The notes under the pieces are model-generated. The model ran no database searches, had not been told where the DNA came from, and was given only the letters and a program-made list of their open reading frames with translations. Source: Candidatus Peregrinibacteria bacterium GW2011_GWA2_33_10 (GTDB lineage Bacteria > Patescibacteriota > Gracilibacteria > UBA1369 > GWC2-33-13). From it: a stretch of 64,000 nucleotides of DNA. Each line of letters opens with the position of its first letter. Position 1 is the stretch's first letter. The stretch covers positions 50,654 to 114,653 of the forward strand of contig LBOO01000002.1 in the NCBI GenBank assembly GCA_000989565.1, in the 5' to 3' direction. The translations under genes and the position numbers were made by a program. Shown piece by piece: positions 25,009-35,076 of the stretch.

Positions 25009-26454
25009 ATGGAAAATAATAACTTTTTACATAAAAATGTGGATCAACAAACCATCAACAATGATTATTCCGCTTCATCGGGAAACAACACTTTTGATGG
25101 GCAAAATCTCACAAAAGGTAATATTCTAAAACAATTATGGTCGCTCGCCTGGCCTATGATGCTGTCTGTTTTCTTTTATACCCTCTACAACATAGTTGAT
25201 GCGTTTTGGGTAAGCAAATTATCACCGGAATCCATTGCCGCGGTTAGTATATCTCAAATTACTTTATTTATAATGATCTCACTCGGTTTCGGTATAACTA
25301 TAGGTTCAGGAGTGGTTATGGCAATGTATATCGGCGCTAAAAATATTAAAGAAGCAGAACGGGTCCTTGGACAATCCTTTGTCTTATCGGCAATTGCAGG
25401 TGTAATATTTACGGTAATTTCATTAATATTTAGAACTCAACTTTTAATTGCTTCAGGAGCTAGCGGTCTTATATTTGATCCGGCTTTACAATATTTTACT
25501 ATAACGGCGGGAGGTTCGATTTTATTTTTTATTCTAATCACTATAATGTTCGCTTTTAATTCCCAAGGCGATACTTTTACACTTACAAAATTATTTGCGT
25601 TTTCTACATTGATTAATATCGTTTTAGATCCAATTTTAATATTTGGTTGGTTTGGAATTCCGCCAATGGGCATTTCCGGTGCCGCCATCGCTACCTTAAT
25701 ATCCCAAGCAGCATTTATAGTGGTAGCGATTCGTTCATTATCAAACCCGAAACGAAATATCCGTTTTCATTTCTACAATCTTACATTCAAACGGGAATCA
25801 GTAAAAAAAGTTTTGGATATTGGCATCCCTGCGGCTTTAACGCAGGTAATAAATCCGATCGGTGTAGCTGCGCTTACATTCATAACATCTTTAGGATTTT
25901 TAGAGGCCGGAGCAATAGCTTTCAGTCTTGGATTTAGAATAGAATTTTTTGCTTACTTGCCGGCTGTGGGCTTTGGTTTCGGTGCGATGGCCATGATCGG
26001 CCAAAGCATAGGAGCGGGAAATTTGGAGAGATCTAAACAAGTTTTCAAAAAAGCCTTGAAATACGGGTTTCTGGGAGCTGCTGCTTTAGGAATTTTAGCT
26101 GTAATTTTTGCGGCTCAATTAACCCGCATATTTACTGAAGATCCTTTAGTAACAAAATATACACTCTACTACATTTGGATCGTAGCGTTAAGTTATGGTT
26201 TTTTGGCTGCGATGATCGTGGAAGCAAGCGTTTTTCAGTCAATGGGCAGATCATGGCCCGGTTTTTGGATAATTTTTTTGCGATTTTTTGTACTCACCAT
26301 CCCTTTAAGTTATATTTTTACACAATTATTGGATTTTTCCATTCAAGCAATCTGGATAAGTTTAATTATAGGAAATATCATTTCAGCAATTTTTGGCTAT
26401 ATCTGGATAACAAAGACATTGAACAAAATCAGTTTTAAAGAAACCCCGATCTGA
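25009..26454 (+). CDS. MATE family efflux transporter
   Basis: This 481-aa protein has an unusual hydrophilic N-terminal extension of about 38 residues rich in Asn, Asp and Gln, then twelve membrane segments in two halves. The opening NILKQLWSLAWPMMLSVFFYTLYNIVDAFWVSKL and SLGFGITIGSGVVMAMYIGA are typical of MATE exporters (motifs at 41-75 and 90-112). It is only distantly similar to the MATE protein encoded at 5020-6429. Context after the surface proteases does not reveal a substrate. Confidence 0.92.
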   Translation: MENNNFLHKNVDQQTINNDYSASSGNNTFDGQNLTKGNILKQLWSLAWPMMLSVFFYTLYNIVDAFWVSKLSPESIAAVSISQITLFIMISLGFGITIGSGVVMAMYIGAKNIKEAERVLGQSFVLSAIAGVIFTVISLIFRTQLLIASGASGLIFDPALQYFTITAGGSILFFILITIMFAFNSQGDTFTLTKLFAFSTLINIVLDPILIFGWFGIPPMGISGAAIATLISQAAFIVVAIRSLSNPKRNIRFHFYNLTFKRESVKKVLDIGIPAALTQVINPIGVAALTFITSLGFLEAGAIAFSLGFRIEFFAYLPAVGFGFGAMAMIGQSIGAGNLERSKQVFKKALKYGFLGAAALGILAVIFAAQLTRIFTEDPLVTKYTLYYIWIVALSYGFLAAMIVEASVFQSMGRSWPGFWIIFLRFFVLTIPLSYIFTQLLDFSIQAIWISLIIGNIISAIFGYIWITKTLNKISFKETPI

Positions 26455-26479
26455 TCAGTATCAGGTTTGATCAGTATAC

Positions 26480-26508
26480 TTGCTAACTCTTTTCCACTTT
26501 ACTATACT
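26480..26508 (+). promoter_or_regulatory. Promoter of ppdK
   Basis: TTGCTA (26480-26485), a 17-nt spacer and TATACT (26503-26508) lie about 32 nt before the ATG. Two direct copies of TGATCAGTAT lie just upstream at 26453-26478. Confidence 0.55.
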
Positions 26509-26539
26509 CACCATGCAAGATTATTTAACAAACTGATTC

Positions 26540-29188
26540 ATGCACAAGTATATCTATACTTTCAAGGAAGGAAATAAAGAGATGAAAGGATTATTGGGTG
26601 GGAAAGGCGCGAATTTGGCGGAAATGACCGGTCTTGAATTGCCTGTTCCTCAAGGATTTACTATCACAACAGAAACTTGCTTACTATATTTAAATAATCA
26701 ATCATTCCCGGATAATTTTGATCAGGAATTCGATCAAAGAATAGCGGAATTGGAAGAATCAACCGGTAAAAAATTTGGAGATTTTAAAAATCCATTATTG
26801 GTATCGGTAAGATCCGGCGCGAAATTCTCAATGCCCGGGATGATGGATACGGTTCTAAATCTAGGTCTTAATGATTTAACTGTAAAAGCATTAACCGAAA
26901 ATACTCAAAATCAAAGATTCGCGTATGATTCCTATAGACGCTTTATAACGATGTTCGGCAATGTGGTTTTAGGAATAGATCACGATAAATTTGAAGATAT
27001 TCTTCACCATATGAAAGAAGAAAAAGGCATTGAATTTGATACGGAATTAAATGCTGAAGATTTAATAATTCTAGTGGATAAATACAAAAAACTCGTACTT
27101 GATGAAACTAAAATCACGTTCCCGGAGCAGCCTCTTTTACAGCTAAAATTAGCCATAGAGGCTGTTTTTAATTCATGGAATAATGAAAGAGCTATATATT
27201 ATCGCAAAATGAACGGAATTCCGCATAGTTTGGGAACTGCTGTAAATATTCAGGAAATGGTCTTTGGAAATATGGGGGATGATTGTGGCACCGGAGTCGC
27301 TTTTACCAGGAATCCGTCAACAGGTGAAAATATATTTTACGGTGAATATTTAACGAATGCGCAAGGAGAAGATGTAGTCGCGGGAATACGAACACCAAAA
27401 GACATAAATTATTTAAAACAAGAAAATCCAAAAATTTACAATCGGCTTTATGAAATCAGAAATATACTCGAAAATCATTATCGTGATATGCAGGATATTG
27501 AATTTACAATAGAAAAAGGAAAATTATTTATATTACAAACAAGAAATGGGAAAAGAACCGCTCACGCAGCAGTCAAAATCGCCCATGATATGATAGAGGA
27601 AGGATTGGAAACAAAAGAAGAAGCTTTATTAAAAATTAATCCCCTCCAATTAACTCAGCTATTACATCCGTCTTTAGACCCAAAAGCCAAAAAAGAAGTC
27701 ATAGCGAAAGGATTGCCGGCTTCCCCGGGAGCAGCATGCGGTAAAATTGTGTTTAACGCGGATGATGCTTATGAATGGAATGAAAATGCTGAAAAAGTAA
27801 TTTTAGTACGCAAAGAAACAAGTCCTGAAGATATCCACGGCATGAACGCGGCTCAAGGTATTTTAACTTCAATGGGAGGTATGACCAGTCATGCCGCGGT
27901 AGTAGCACGCGGAATGGGTAAATGTTGCATCACGGGTTGCAAAGATATAAAAATTAACAAACACGACAAAACAATGAAAATTGGAGACTTGATTTTGCAA
28001 GAAGGAGATATCATCACATTAAATGGATCAACAGGAGAAATTATTATAGGAGAAGTCGCGATGAAAGATCCGGAAATGACAATAGAATGCCAAAAAATAA
28101 TGGAATACGCTGATCAAATCAGAAGTTTAAAAATAAGGGTAAACGCGGACACTCCTCACGATTCAAAAATAGGTCGTGAATTTGGAGCCGAAGGTATAGG
28201 ATTATGCCGCACCGAACACATGTTTTTCCAGGAAGAACGTATTGATTGCGTAAGAGAAATGATTTTATGCAAAAACTCAGAAGGCAGAAAAGCAGCATTA
28301 AAAAAACTATTGCCAATGCAAATTAAAGATTTTCGAGAAATTTTCAAAGAAATGGATGGCTTGCCCGTAACTATCAGACTTCTTGATCCGCCTCTTCACG
28401 AATTTATGCCTGAAAGTGATGCTAAAATTGAAAAGTTATCCAACGAAATGGATATGTCATTCGATGAATTAAAAGAAATTATTCAAAACTTGCACGAAGT
28501 AAATCCAATGTTAGGCCATAGAGGCTGCAGATTGGGCATAACCTATCCGGAAATATATGAAATGCAAGTAGAAGCCATATTAAAAGCCGCGAATGAAGCA
28601 ACCTTGCAAAATATTCAAGCATTGCCCGAAATAGAAGTCCCTTTGGTAAGCGATGTAAGAGAAATCAGAGAAGTTAAAAAAATTATTTCAAAAGTAGTCG
28701 AAAAAATGAAAAATGAAATAAATTTCGAATACAAAATCGGTACCATGGTTGAGCTTCCAAGAGCGTGCATAACTGCTGATCAATTTGCGAAAGAAATCGA
28801 TTTTATCTCTTTCGGCACGAATGATCTGACTCAAATGACATATGGTTTAAGCCGCGACGATGCCGGAAAATTCCTATTCTATTATCTGGATAATAATATT
28901 ATGGAATTTAATCCCACGGAAACCATAGACCGTGAAGGAGTAGGTAGCTTAATGAAAATTTGCGTAAATTTGGCCAGAAAAGAAAATAAAGAAATTGATA
29001 TTGGTATATGCGGCGAACATGGAGGAGATCCGGCATCAGTTGAATTTTGCCATGAAATAGGTTTGAATTCAGTCAGTTGTTCTCCGTATAGAGTACCTAT
29101 TGCCAGACTGGCTGCGGCTCAAGCGCAAATCAAAGAAAATATAAAAAAAAGAGAGGCGGTCTCTCCCGAACGAAACATAAAAAATTAG
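26540..29188 (+). CDS. ppdK: Pyruvate, phosphate dikinase
   Basis: This 882-aa enzyme interconverts pyruvate, ATP and phosphate with phosphoenolpyruvate, AMP and pyrophosphate. The N-terminal nucleotide-binding domain opens with LGGKGANLAEM, and carries SVRSGAKFSMPGMMDTVLNLG. The central swivelling domain carries the phosphorylated histidine in GGMTSHAAVVARGMG (His about 451). The C-terminal barrel has GLCRTEHMF, LGHRGCRLG, GTNDLTQMT and ICGEHGGDP. Length and motifs are complete. In fermentative organisms the enzyme often acts glycolytically. It has its own promoter and converges on nadK with a 7-bp gap. Confidence 0.96.
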   Translation: MHKYIYTFKEGNKEMKGLLGGKGANLAEMTGLELPVPQGFTITTETCLLYLNNQSFPDNFDQEFDQRIAELEESTGKKFGDFKNPLLVSVRSGAKFSMPGMMDTVLNLGLNDLTVKALTENTQNQRFAYDSYRRFITMFGNVVLGIDHDKFEDILHHMKEEKGIEFDTELNAEDLIILVDKYKKLVLDETKITFPEQPLLQLKLAIEAVFNSWNNERAIYYRKMNGIPHSLGTAVNIQEMVFGNMGDDCGTGVAFTRNPSTGENIFYGEYLTNAQGEDVVAGIRTPKDINYLKQENPKIYNRLYEIRNILENHYRDMQDIEFTIEKGKLFILQTRNGKRTAHAAVKIAHDMIEEGLETKEEALLKINPLQLTQLLHPSLDPKAKKEVIAKGLPASPGAACGKIVFNADDAYEWNENAEKVILVRKETSPEDIHGMNAAQGILTSMGGMTSHAAVVARGMGKCCITGCKDIKINKHDKTMKIGDLILQEGDIITLNGSTGEIIIGEVAMKDPEMTIECQKIMEYADQIRSLKIRVNADTPHDSKIGREFGAEGIGLCRTEHMFFQEERIDCVREMILCKNSEGRKAALKKLLPMQIKDFREIFKEMDGLPVTIRLLDPPLHEFMPESDAKIEKLSNEMDMSFDELKEIIQNLHEVNPMLGHRGCRLGITYPEIYEMQVEAILKAANEATLQNIQALPEIEVPLVSDVREIREVKKIISKVVEKMKNEINFEYKIGTMVELPRACITADQFAKEIDFISFGTNDLTQMTYGLSRDDAGKFLFYYLDNNIMEFNPTETIDREGVGSLMKICVNLARKENKEIDIGICGEHGGDPASVEFCHEIGLNSVSCSPYRVPIARLAAAQAQIKENIKKREAVSPERNIKN

Positions 29189-29195
29189 GAAATTA

Positions 29196-30068
29196 TCAAC
29201 CGGCCCAGCCAAGTTTGTTTCTCAGTGATTTATAATACCAATAATCTTTCATTCTTAAGATTGGAAATGTTCTGTGAGATTTTCTGATTTTAATTATATC
29301 CCCATGTTTAAGAGGAAAAATTATCTGCCCATCCACGGTTAAACCGATATCTGAAGCATCCTCATTTCGTCTTTCAGTTTCCAAAATCACTCTGATTTGT
29401 TTATCATTGGGAATTACAATTGGCCTATAGCTAAAACCGGTAGGACAGATCGGAGTAATTAGTATGCCTTCAATTTGAGGATGAATAATCGGTCCGTTCG
29501 CGGACAATGAATGCGCTGTCGAGCCTGTTGGAGTAGCTATGATTAAGCCGTCCGCTTTAATTATACTCACTTTCCTTCTTTCGACTTCAGTTCTTAAAGT
29601 TATAAGCCGCGCAAAATTACCCTGGTTGATAACAGCTTCATTCAAAGCTATCGTCGTAAATTCCTTTTTCCCTTCCCTATATACAGTAACTCTTAAAAGC
29701 CTCCTATAATCTATAATAAAACTTTTTTCCAGAAAAATTCTATTTAAATTGGAAAAAAGATTTTTTTTATCAAATTCAGTTAAAAACCCCAAAGTACCTA
29801 AATTTAAAGTAATAATCGGAACAATTCTTCTCTTGGGAGTTAAACGCGCGGTTTTAAGCACCGTACCATCCCCCCCTAAAGTAATCACAGCATGAGCTTT
29901 TTTTAAAATATCAGCTTTAGAATAAAATTTTTTACAATTAGCTGCTTTATACGAATTTTTATCAAAAATTGCGTTTTTTTTTATTTTTTTTAAATATTTA
30001 ATTAATTCGCGAAAAATAACCTTATTCTCTTCCAGCTTTTTATTTGCAATAATACCAATGATTTTCAT
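29196..30068 (-). CDS. nadK: NAD kinase
   Basis: This 290-aa enzyme phosphorylates NAD to NADP. It has VITLGGDGTVLKTAR with the GGDG motif near residue 65, LGTLGFLTEF, the NE motif in ALNEAVI, and the conserved DGLIIATPTGSTAHSLSANGPI region (about 173-195). No fused domain is present and the length is normal for the bacterial family. A TGCTATGAT box lies at 30102-30094, 26 nt before the start codon. It is divergent from the membrane protein gene at 30203. Confidence 0.95.
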   Translation of the reverse strand: MKIIGIIANKKLEENKVIFRELIKYLKKIKKNAIFDKNSYKAANCKKFYSKADILKKAHAVITLGGDGTVLKTARLTPKRRIVPIITLNLGTLGFLTEFDKKNLFSNLNRIFLEKSFIIDYRRLLRVTVYREGKKEFTTIALNEAVINQGNFARLITLRTEVERRKVSIIKADGLIIATPTGSTAHSLSANGPIIHPQIEGILITPICPTGFSYRPIVIPNDKQIRVILETERRNEDASDIGLTVDGQIIFPLKHGDIIKIRKSHRTFPILRMKDYWYYKSLRNKLGWAG

Positions 30069-30093
30069 TAAAATAATTATTGATTTGCCTATA

Positions 30094-30117
30094 TCATAGC
30101 AGAAAACATATATTTTT
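30094..30117 (-). promoter_or_regulatory. Extended -10 promoter of nadK
   Basis: On the minus strand TGCTATGAT (30102-30094) is preceded by a TAGACA-like -35 box with an 18-nt spacer. The predicted leader is about 20 nt. Confidence 0.4.
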
Positions 30118-30202
30118 GTCTATCATCAAGCATGTAATAATAATTAACTTTCATTTACACAAATATATGCTATTTTATTAACGAAATAATTAACTAAAAA
30201 AT

Positions 30203-30862
30203 ATGATCTCCAGAAAAATCAAAAACGAGATTAAAAGCATGCCTATTTTGGAAAAAATTCTGGGAATTGCATTTATATTGGGAATCTTGAGCCTGTTTAT
30301 GCCTTGGTATAAAGAGAATGATGTATGGGGCACCAAAGGCGATCAGTTTACAGGTCTAACAGGTCCTTTATTTTTAATCGGAGTTATTATTTTAACCATA
30401 AATTTGATAGGGTTTTATATTTATATTAAGGACAGAATCCTTCATAAAGAAATAACTTTAAAACTGCCTGAAAATCTAATTCTTTTAAGTGCCGGTGCTA
30501 TTACGATCCTCTTTAACGTCATAATCTATTCTATATATTTTCATACTAAATTTAGAGTTTATGACGTCAGAAAAGAAGTAAAATTCGGCATGTTCCTGTC
30601 TTTTCTCTGCGCGGCAATCATAATCCTCATTTCTTATGTCAAAAACCGCCGGCAGGAAGAAGGAAATGCCTATATAATTGAAGATAATGCTGATAAAGAC
30701 ATTCCAAATAATTACAATATCCAAAAAAGACAATCAAATCTAAACCCTGAAAACAATTATAAATATGGTAAAACAATAAATTTAAACAGTGAACCGACAA
30801 AAGAATTTAGAGATAATGCCTCTCAGGAAAAGGAAGTTATAAATTTAAAAATGAATATATAA
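30203..30862 (+). CDS. Four-helix membrane protein of unknown function
   Basis: This 219-aa protein has four predicted membrane helices (about 14-34, 50-72, 92-115 and 128-147) and a hydrophilic C-terminal tail of about 70 residues rich in Asn, Asp and Lys. The first external loop contains FMPWYKENDVWG, a pattern seen in many small uncharacterised bacterial membrane proteins. I do not recognise a family. It is followed after 20 bp by a small zinc-ribbon protein on the same strand. Confidence 0.7.
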   Translation: MISRKIKNEIKSMPILEKILGIAFILGILSLFMPWYKENDVWGTKGDQFTGLTGPLFLIGVIILTINLIGFYIYIKDRILHKEITLKLPENLILLSAGAITILFNVIIYSIYFHTKFRVYDVRKEVKFGMFLSFLCAAIIILISYVKNRRQEEGNAYIIEDNADKDIPNNYNIQKRQSNLNPENNYKYGKTINLNSEPTKEFRDNASQEKEVINLKMNI

Positions 30863-30882
30863 ATCCTCTAACAATATAAATT

Positions 30883-31065
30883 ATGAATACAAAACTAGAG
30901 GAACAGCTAGTGAAAATTATCTATTTCTGTAAAGATTGCCAAAAAATTGTTGATGCCACTCAGATAAATAAAAAACACAATTACAGCTGTCCATTATGTA
31001 AAGGAAAAAATGTGGCTTTTGGAACTGAAAAAAGTATCCGTAATTTTTATCACATCGAAGAATAA
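30883..31065 (+). CDS. Small zinc-ribbon protein
   Basis: This 60-aa protein has two CxxC pairs, CKDC near residue 16 and CPLC near residue 36, spaced like a rubredoxin-type zinc ribbon. The rest is charged and has no membrane segment. The function is unknown; such mini-ribbons often bind RNA or protein partners. It probably shares a transcript with the membrane protein 20 bp upstream. Confidence 0.7.
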   Translation: MNTKLEEQLVKIIYFCKDCQKIVDATQINKKHNYSCPLCKGKNVAFGTEKSIRNFYHIEE

Positions 31066-31227
31066 AATTAAAAATTTAATAATTTTTTAATTTTTAAAAA
31101 AGTAAAACATAATTACTTTCTTCTTGATTTATAAAGAAAATCTCAACTATTTATACTTTATTAAAAGCATACTTCTAATTTACGAATTTTAAAAAATCAA
31201 TTATAAAAAAATAAATTGAAAATTCTA

Positions 31228-31256
31228 TTGACGGTGAGTATTTCCTCACCTAATAT
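31228..31256 (+). promoter_or_regulatory. recA promoter with palindromic operator in the spacer
   Basis: TTGACG (31228-31233), a 17-nt spacer and TATAAT-like TAATAT (31251-31256) form a strong promoter. The spacer contains GGTGAG-TATTTC-CTCACC (31233-31250), a perfect 6-bp inverted repeat. An operator between -35 and -10 is the usual place for a repressor such as LexA, but this sequence is neither the E. coli nor the Bacillus LexA box. A repressor is inferred, not seen. Confidence 0.6.
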
Positions 31257-31306
31257 GAAAATACAAAATAATTTATAAAAATACTTAAAAATAACCCTCA
31301 ATATTT

Positions 31307-32362
31307 ATGACTATGCAAAATGAAAAGAAAAAAGCTTTAGATTTAGCTCTAAGCCAAATTGAAAAGAATTTCGGCAAAGGAGCGATCATGCGCCTTGGAG
31401 ACACCACTCATATGAATGTGGAAACAATTCCAACCGGATCAATATCTCTGGATTTAGCTTTAGGCGGAGGAATTCCCAAAGGAAGAATAATTGAAATTTT
31501 CGGACCGGAAAGTTCAGGAAAAACTACTCTGGCTTTACATGTTATTGCTGAATCACAAAAAGCCGGCGGACAAGTGGCATTTATTGATGCCGAACATGCT
31601 TTAGACCCTGTGTATGCAAAAAAGATAGGAGTAAATACGGAAAGCATGCTTGTTTCCCAGCCTGACAACGGAGAGCAGGCATTGGAGATTACTGAAACTT
31701 TAGTCCGCTCAAATGCGATTGATGTGATCGTAGTGGATTCTGTGGCCGCGCTAACCCCGACAGCGGAAATTGAAGGAGAAATGGGGGATACTCATATCGG
31801 TTTACAAGCTAGATTAATGAGCCAAGCTTTAAGAAAACTAACAGGTTCAATCAGCAAATCACGCGCGACTGTTATTTTTATCAACCAATTAAGAATGAAA
31901 ATAGGAGTTATGTTTGGCAACCCTGAAACTACTACGGGTGGAGCAGCCTTAAAGTTTTATTCCTCCGTTCGTATGGAGATTAGAAGCATAGGTAAAATAG
32001 AAGGTAATAATGATGATGGTAAAGAAATGATAGGTAATCGAGTAAGAGTAAAAGTTGTTAAAAATAAAGTAGCTCCACCATTTAAAATGGCGGAATTTGA
32101 TATCATGTATAATAAAGGAATTTCTTTTGAAGGAGATCTTATAGATTTAGCTTTAAAATATGAATTTGTTCGAAAAGCAGGCGCGTTCTTTAGCTATGGA
32201 GAAACAAAAATAGGCCAAGGAAGGGAAAATGCAAAAATATTTATTCACGAAAACCCTAAAATCTCTCAGCAAATTGAGAAACAAGTTAGGGAAAAAGTAA
32301 CCATACTTGCCAATGGAGGAGCCACAATCCAATCCGCACCAGAACTTCCCGAAGAAGAATAA
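31307..32362 (+). CDS. recA: Recombinase RecA
   Basis: This 351-aa protein is the strand-exchange ATPase of homologous recombination. Walker [10 protein letters not shown] lies near residue 66, with [20 protein letters not shown] (Walker B) and the L2-loop [22 protein letters not shown] (about 194-215). The C-terminus is short and acidic (PELPEEE), as in most bacterial RecA proteins. No intein or intron is present. Start ATG at 31307 has an in-frame ATG two codons later. recX overlaps its 3' end, and the promoter carries a palindromic operator. Confidence 0.97.
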   Translation: MTMQNEKKKALDLALSQIEKNFGKGAIMRLGDTTHMNVETIPTGSISLDLALGGGIPKGRIIEIFGPESSGKTTLALHVIAESQKAGGQVAFIDAEHALDPVYAKKIGVNTESMLVSQPDNGEQALEITETLVRSNAIDVIVVDSVAALTPTAEIEGEMGDTHIGLQARLMSQALRKLTGSISKSRATVIFINQLRMKIGVMFGNPETTTGGAALKFYSSVRMEIRSIGKIEGNNDDGKEMIGNRVRVKVVKNKVAPPFKMAEFDIMYNKGISFEGDLIDLALKYEFVRKAGAFFSYGETKIGQGRENAKIFIHENPKISQQIEKQVREKVTILANGGATIQSAPELPEEE

Positions 32363-32822
32363 TTTAAAAAATAAAATTGAAGCTTATTCATTAAGACTCT
32401 TGTTAAAGAGACCATATACTAAACATAAACTTGAAGAAAAGCTCAAGACGAAATATCCGGATAATAAAGAAGAAATTCAGGAAATACTTATAGAATTGGA
32501 AAATTTAAAATATTTGAATGACAGTGAATTTGCGTTAAATTATTTGGAATACCGGCAAAAAACATCACCGAGAAGTATACAATTAATGCGATATGAATTA
32601 ATGAAAAAAGGAATCTCAAAAGAGAACATTGATTCCGCTTTATCTAAATTGGAAATTGAGGATGATGTCCTTTGCTCTCAAGCATTAAATAAAAAATTAA
32701 AAATATCCAATAAAACATTATCTCATAAAGATAAAGAAAAAATTTATAGGTTCCTCCAATCTCGCGGATTTGATTGGAGTAGTATTTCAAAGAGTATGCC
32801 AATTCAAAATGATAATAATTGA
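32313..32822 (+). CDS. recX: Regulatory protein RecX
   Basis: This protein of about 169 aa binds and modulates RecA filaments. It consists of tandem three-helix repeats with the RecX pattern [21 protein letters not shown] (about 29-49), [17 protein letters not shown] and [20 protein letters not shown]. The ATG at 32313 lies inside the end of recA (50-nt overlap), and a TTG lies two codons upstream. No better start exists after the recA stop, so translation is probably coupled. It ends with TGA. Confidence 0.85.
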   Translation: MEEPQSNPHQNFPKKNNLKNKIEAYSLRLLLKRPYTKHKLEEKLKTKYPDNKEEIQEILIELENLKYLNDSEFALNYLEYRQKTSPRSIQLMRYELMKKGISKENIDSALSKLEIEDDVLCSQALNKKLKISNKTLSHKDKEKIYRFLQSRGFDWSSISKSMPIQNDNN

Positions 32823-32904
32823 AAAGTTGAATATGCTGTATGAAATATTTTAAAAAAAAATAATAATAATAATAACTCTCCTAGCCAAATTACTCTCAAA
32901 TTTC

Positions 32905-32933
32905 TTTACAATATACTCAATTACTGCTATATT
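32905..32933 (+). promoter_or_regulatory. Promoter of nusA
   Basis: TTTACA (32905-32910), a 17-nt spacer and TATATT (32928-32933) preceded by TGC form an extended -10 promoter. The predicted leader is about 80 nt. Confidence 0.6.
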
Positions 32934-33021
32934 CTAGTTACTATTAAGTAGGATATATTATTCCTGCTTTATTGTTTAAACCTTAAAATATATTAGATCA
33001 TATTAATAAACCTTATTTAAA

Positions 33022-34269
33022 ATGCAATCACAATTCTTAGCAGCAATAAATCAACTTTGTGAAGAAAAAAATATTTCCCGCGATATAGTGTTGGATACAA
33101 TCAAAGCCGCATTAAGAGCCGCGTACCGTAAAGATTATGGAAATCGAGAACAAAATATTGAAGTGGACATAAATGATTCCCCGGAATCTGCAATTATTTA
33201 CTTGGTAAAAAAAGTGGTTTCAGAAGTGGAGAATGAAAATATGGAAATTACATTAAAAGATGCAAAAAAATATAATAAGAATGCAAAAATGGATGATGAT
33301 ATAAAAATAGATGTTACACCGGTAGGCTATGGAAGAATTGCCGCTCAATCAGCAAAACAAGTAATTATCCAGCGTGTGCAGGAAGCTGAAAGAGATGTAA
33401 TGTACGAATTATTTAAAGATCGTGAAAACGAATTGATAAACGCTTTGGTTCATCGCGTAGATAACAATCAGGTTTACATTAATTTGGAAGATAAAATAAC
33501 CACAGTTTTACCTCCGGAACACCAAATCCCTCATGAAAGATATTATGCCGGACAAAGAGTAAAGTTATATCTCGAAAAAGTTATTAAAACTACAAAAGGA
33601 CCTCAGCTTTTGATTTCGCGCTCTCACCCGAATTTAGTTCAAAAGTTATTCGAGTTGGAAATTCCGGAAATAAAAGCCGGCACAGTAGAAATAAAAGGAA
33701 TAGCAAGAGATCCCGGTGTTCGTTCAAAAGTTGCTGTTAACTCATTGGATCCGAAAATAGATCCAATCGGATCATGCGTAGGCCAAAAAGGAGTTCGGGT
33801 ACAGAGTATTATGGATGAATTAAATGGAGAGAGAATTGATATAATTGAATGGAATGAAAATATGGCTGAATATATAAAAGCCGCGTTAGCACCTGCTAAA
33901 ATCAATAATATAGTTATTGATGAACATAGAAGACACGTAAAAATTTACGTTCATCCGGATCAAAGGCCTTTGGCTATTGGTAAAAAAGGTCAAAACGTAC
34001 AATTGGCATCAGGATTGACAAAATATGAAATTGACATATTGGATATTAGCGAATTGAAAGAAATAAAAGAGCAAAAAGTAATTACGGATATTCATGACTT
34101 GCCAAAAATACCTGCGGATTTAATAGAGAAATTGGATCAGGCAAACTTGAGTAAGGTTGAACAATTGGATGGATTATCTGAAAAGGATCTAATGGATATT
34201 GAAGGTGTAACAAAAGAAGAAGCTGATTATTTGATCAAAGCTATAAAAAATGTAACTAAAGGCAATTAA
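33022..34269 (+). CDS. nusA: Transcription termination/antitermination factor NusA
   Basis: This 415-aa RNA-polymerase-binding protein has the canonical order: N-terminal polymerase-binding domain (1-125, ISRDIVLDTIKAALRAAYRKDY), S1 domain (about 132-198), and two KH domains (about 200-345, IGSCVGQKGVRVQSI and AIGKKGQNVQLAS). A short C-terminal helix-hairpin-helix stretch (EKDLMDIEGVTKEEADYLI, at about 386-404) follows. In many bacteria nusA sits between rimP and infB; here it is alone, with its own promoter. It overlaps the converging TPR gene by 4 bp. Confidence 0.95.
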   Translation: MQSQFLAAINQLCEEKNISRDIVLDTIKAALRAAYRKDYGNREQNIEVDINDSPESAIIYLVKKVVSEVENENMEITLKDAKKYNKNAKMDDDIKIDVTPVGYGRIAAQSAKQVIIQRVQEAERDVMYELFKDRENELINALVHRVDNNQVYINLEDKITTVLPPEHQIPHERYYAGQRVKLYLEKVIKTTKGPQLLISRSHPNLVQKLFELEIPEIKAGTVEIKGIARDPGVRSKVAVNSLDPKIDPIGSCVGQKGVRVQSIMDELNGERIDIIEWNENMAEYIKAALAPAKINNIVIDEHRRHVKIYVHPDQRPLAIGKKGQNVQLASGLTKYEIDILDISELKEIKEQKVITDIHDLPKIPADLIEKLDQANLSKVEQLDGLSEKDLMDIEGVTKEEADYLIKAIKNVTKGN

Positions 34270-35057
34270 GTATTATTTTTTTCTGAAAGATAGTGTATCT
34301 TTTCTCTGGCCTCTTCATTATAAGGCTGATGTTTTAATATTTTTTCATACATAGCGCTAGCTTTTGCAAAATTATGCTTCCTTTCATAGTAATCGGCAAT
34401 CACAAACATATAATCCACATTTTTAGGTTCCAATTTATGGACATATTCGAAATTTTCCAGAGCTTTATCATATTTTTTTAATTCATGATAAACATGTCCT
34501 AAACTTATGAATCTGGCAGCGCGTGACTTATCCAGTTTAATTGAATTTTCATAAGCTTCCGCGGCTTCTTCCAATTTTCCTTGGTTAAATAGACATAAAC
34601 CAAGATTACTCCATGTAATTGGATCATTTTTAGATTTCAAAGTTTTTCTATAAATAAATTCGGATTTTGAATCCTCCCCTTTTTTTAAATAAAGAAATCC
34701 CAATTTTTTGTTTGCTTCCAAATGAAGATCATCAATACTTATTATTTGCATTAATAATTGAATAGCTTCTTCGTCTTGCCCTCGATCTTCAGCGTATTTG
34801 ACTTTTTTAAGCAATTCAGCGATTTTAACATGATTATTTATTTTTGATTGGATATTGCTAAATTTATATTTTTCTTTCGCTGTATTAAATAAAGTTTTAT
34901 AAATGAGAAGGGGTTCATTCTTCTGTTTTTCTATTTTTTGATCTTCTATTAATACTTTATTTTGCAATTCTATATCTTTTTTCGTTAATTTAAAACGACG
35001 ATATATTATGAAAATTATCGCCGCCCCCGAAGTAATAAACATCACAAAAGAAAACAT
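34266..35057 (-). CDS. Membrane-anchored TPR protein
   Basis: This 263-aa protein has one N-terminal membrane helix (about 2-20) followed by a basic patch and a cytoplasmic or periplasmic TPR array from about residue 85 to 255. At least four repeats are readable, with signatures such as ITWSNLGLCLFNQGKLEEAAEAYENSI (positions about 147-173) and AARFISLGHVYHELKKYDKALENFEY. TPRs mediate protein-protein contacts. It is the last gene of the holB-ricT operon (19-bp gap). The partner is unknown. Confidence 0.8.
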   Translation of the reverse strand: MFSFVMFITSGAAIIFIIYRRFKLTKKDIELQNKVLIEDQKIEKQKNEPLLIYKTLFNTAKEKYKFSNIQSKINNHVKIAELLKKVKYAEDRGQDEEAIQLLMQIISIDDLHLEANKKLGFLYLKKGEDSKSEFIYRKTLKSKNDPITWSNLGLCLFNQGKLEEAAEAYENSIKLDKSRAARFISLGHVYHELKKYDKALENFEYVHKLEPKNVDYMFVIADYYERKHNFAKASAMYEKILKHQPYNEEAREKIHYLSEKNNT

Positions 35058-35076
35058 AATAAAAAATTAAATAATA

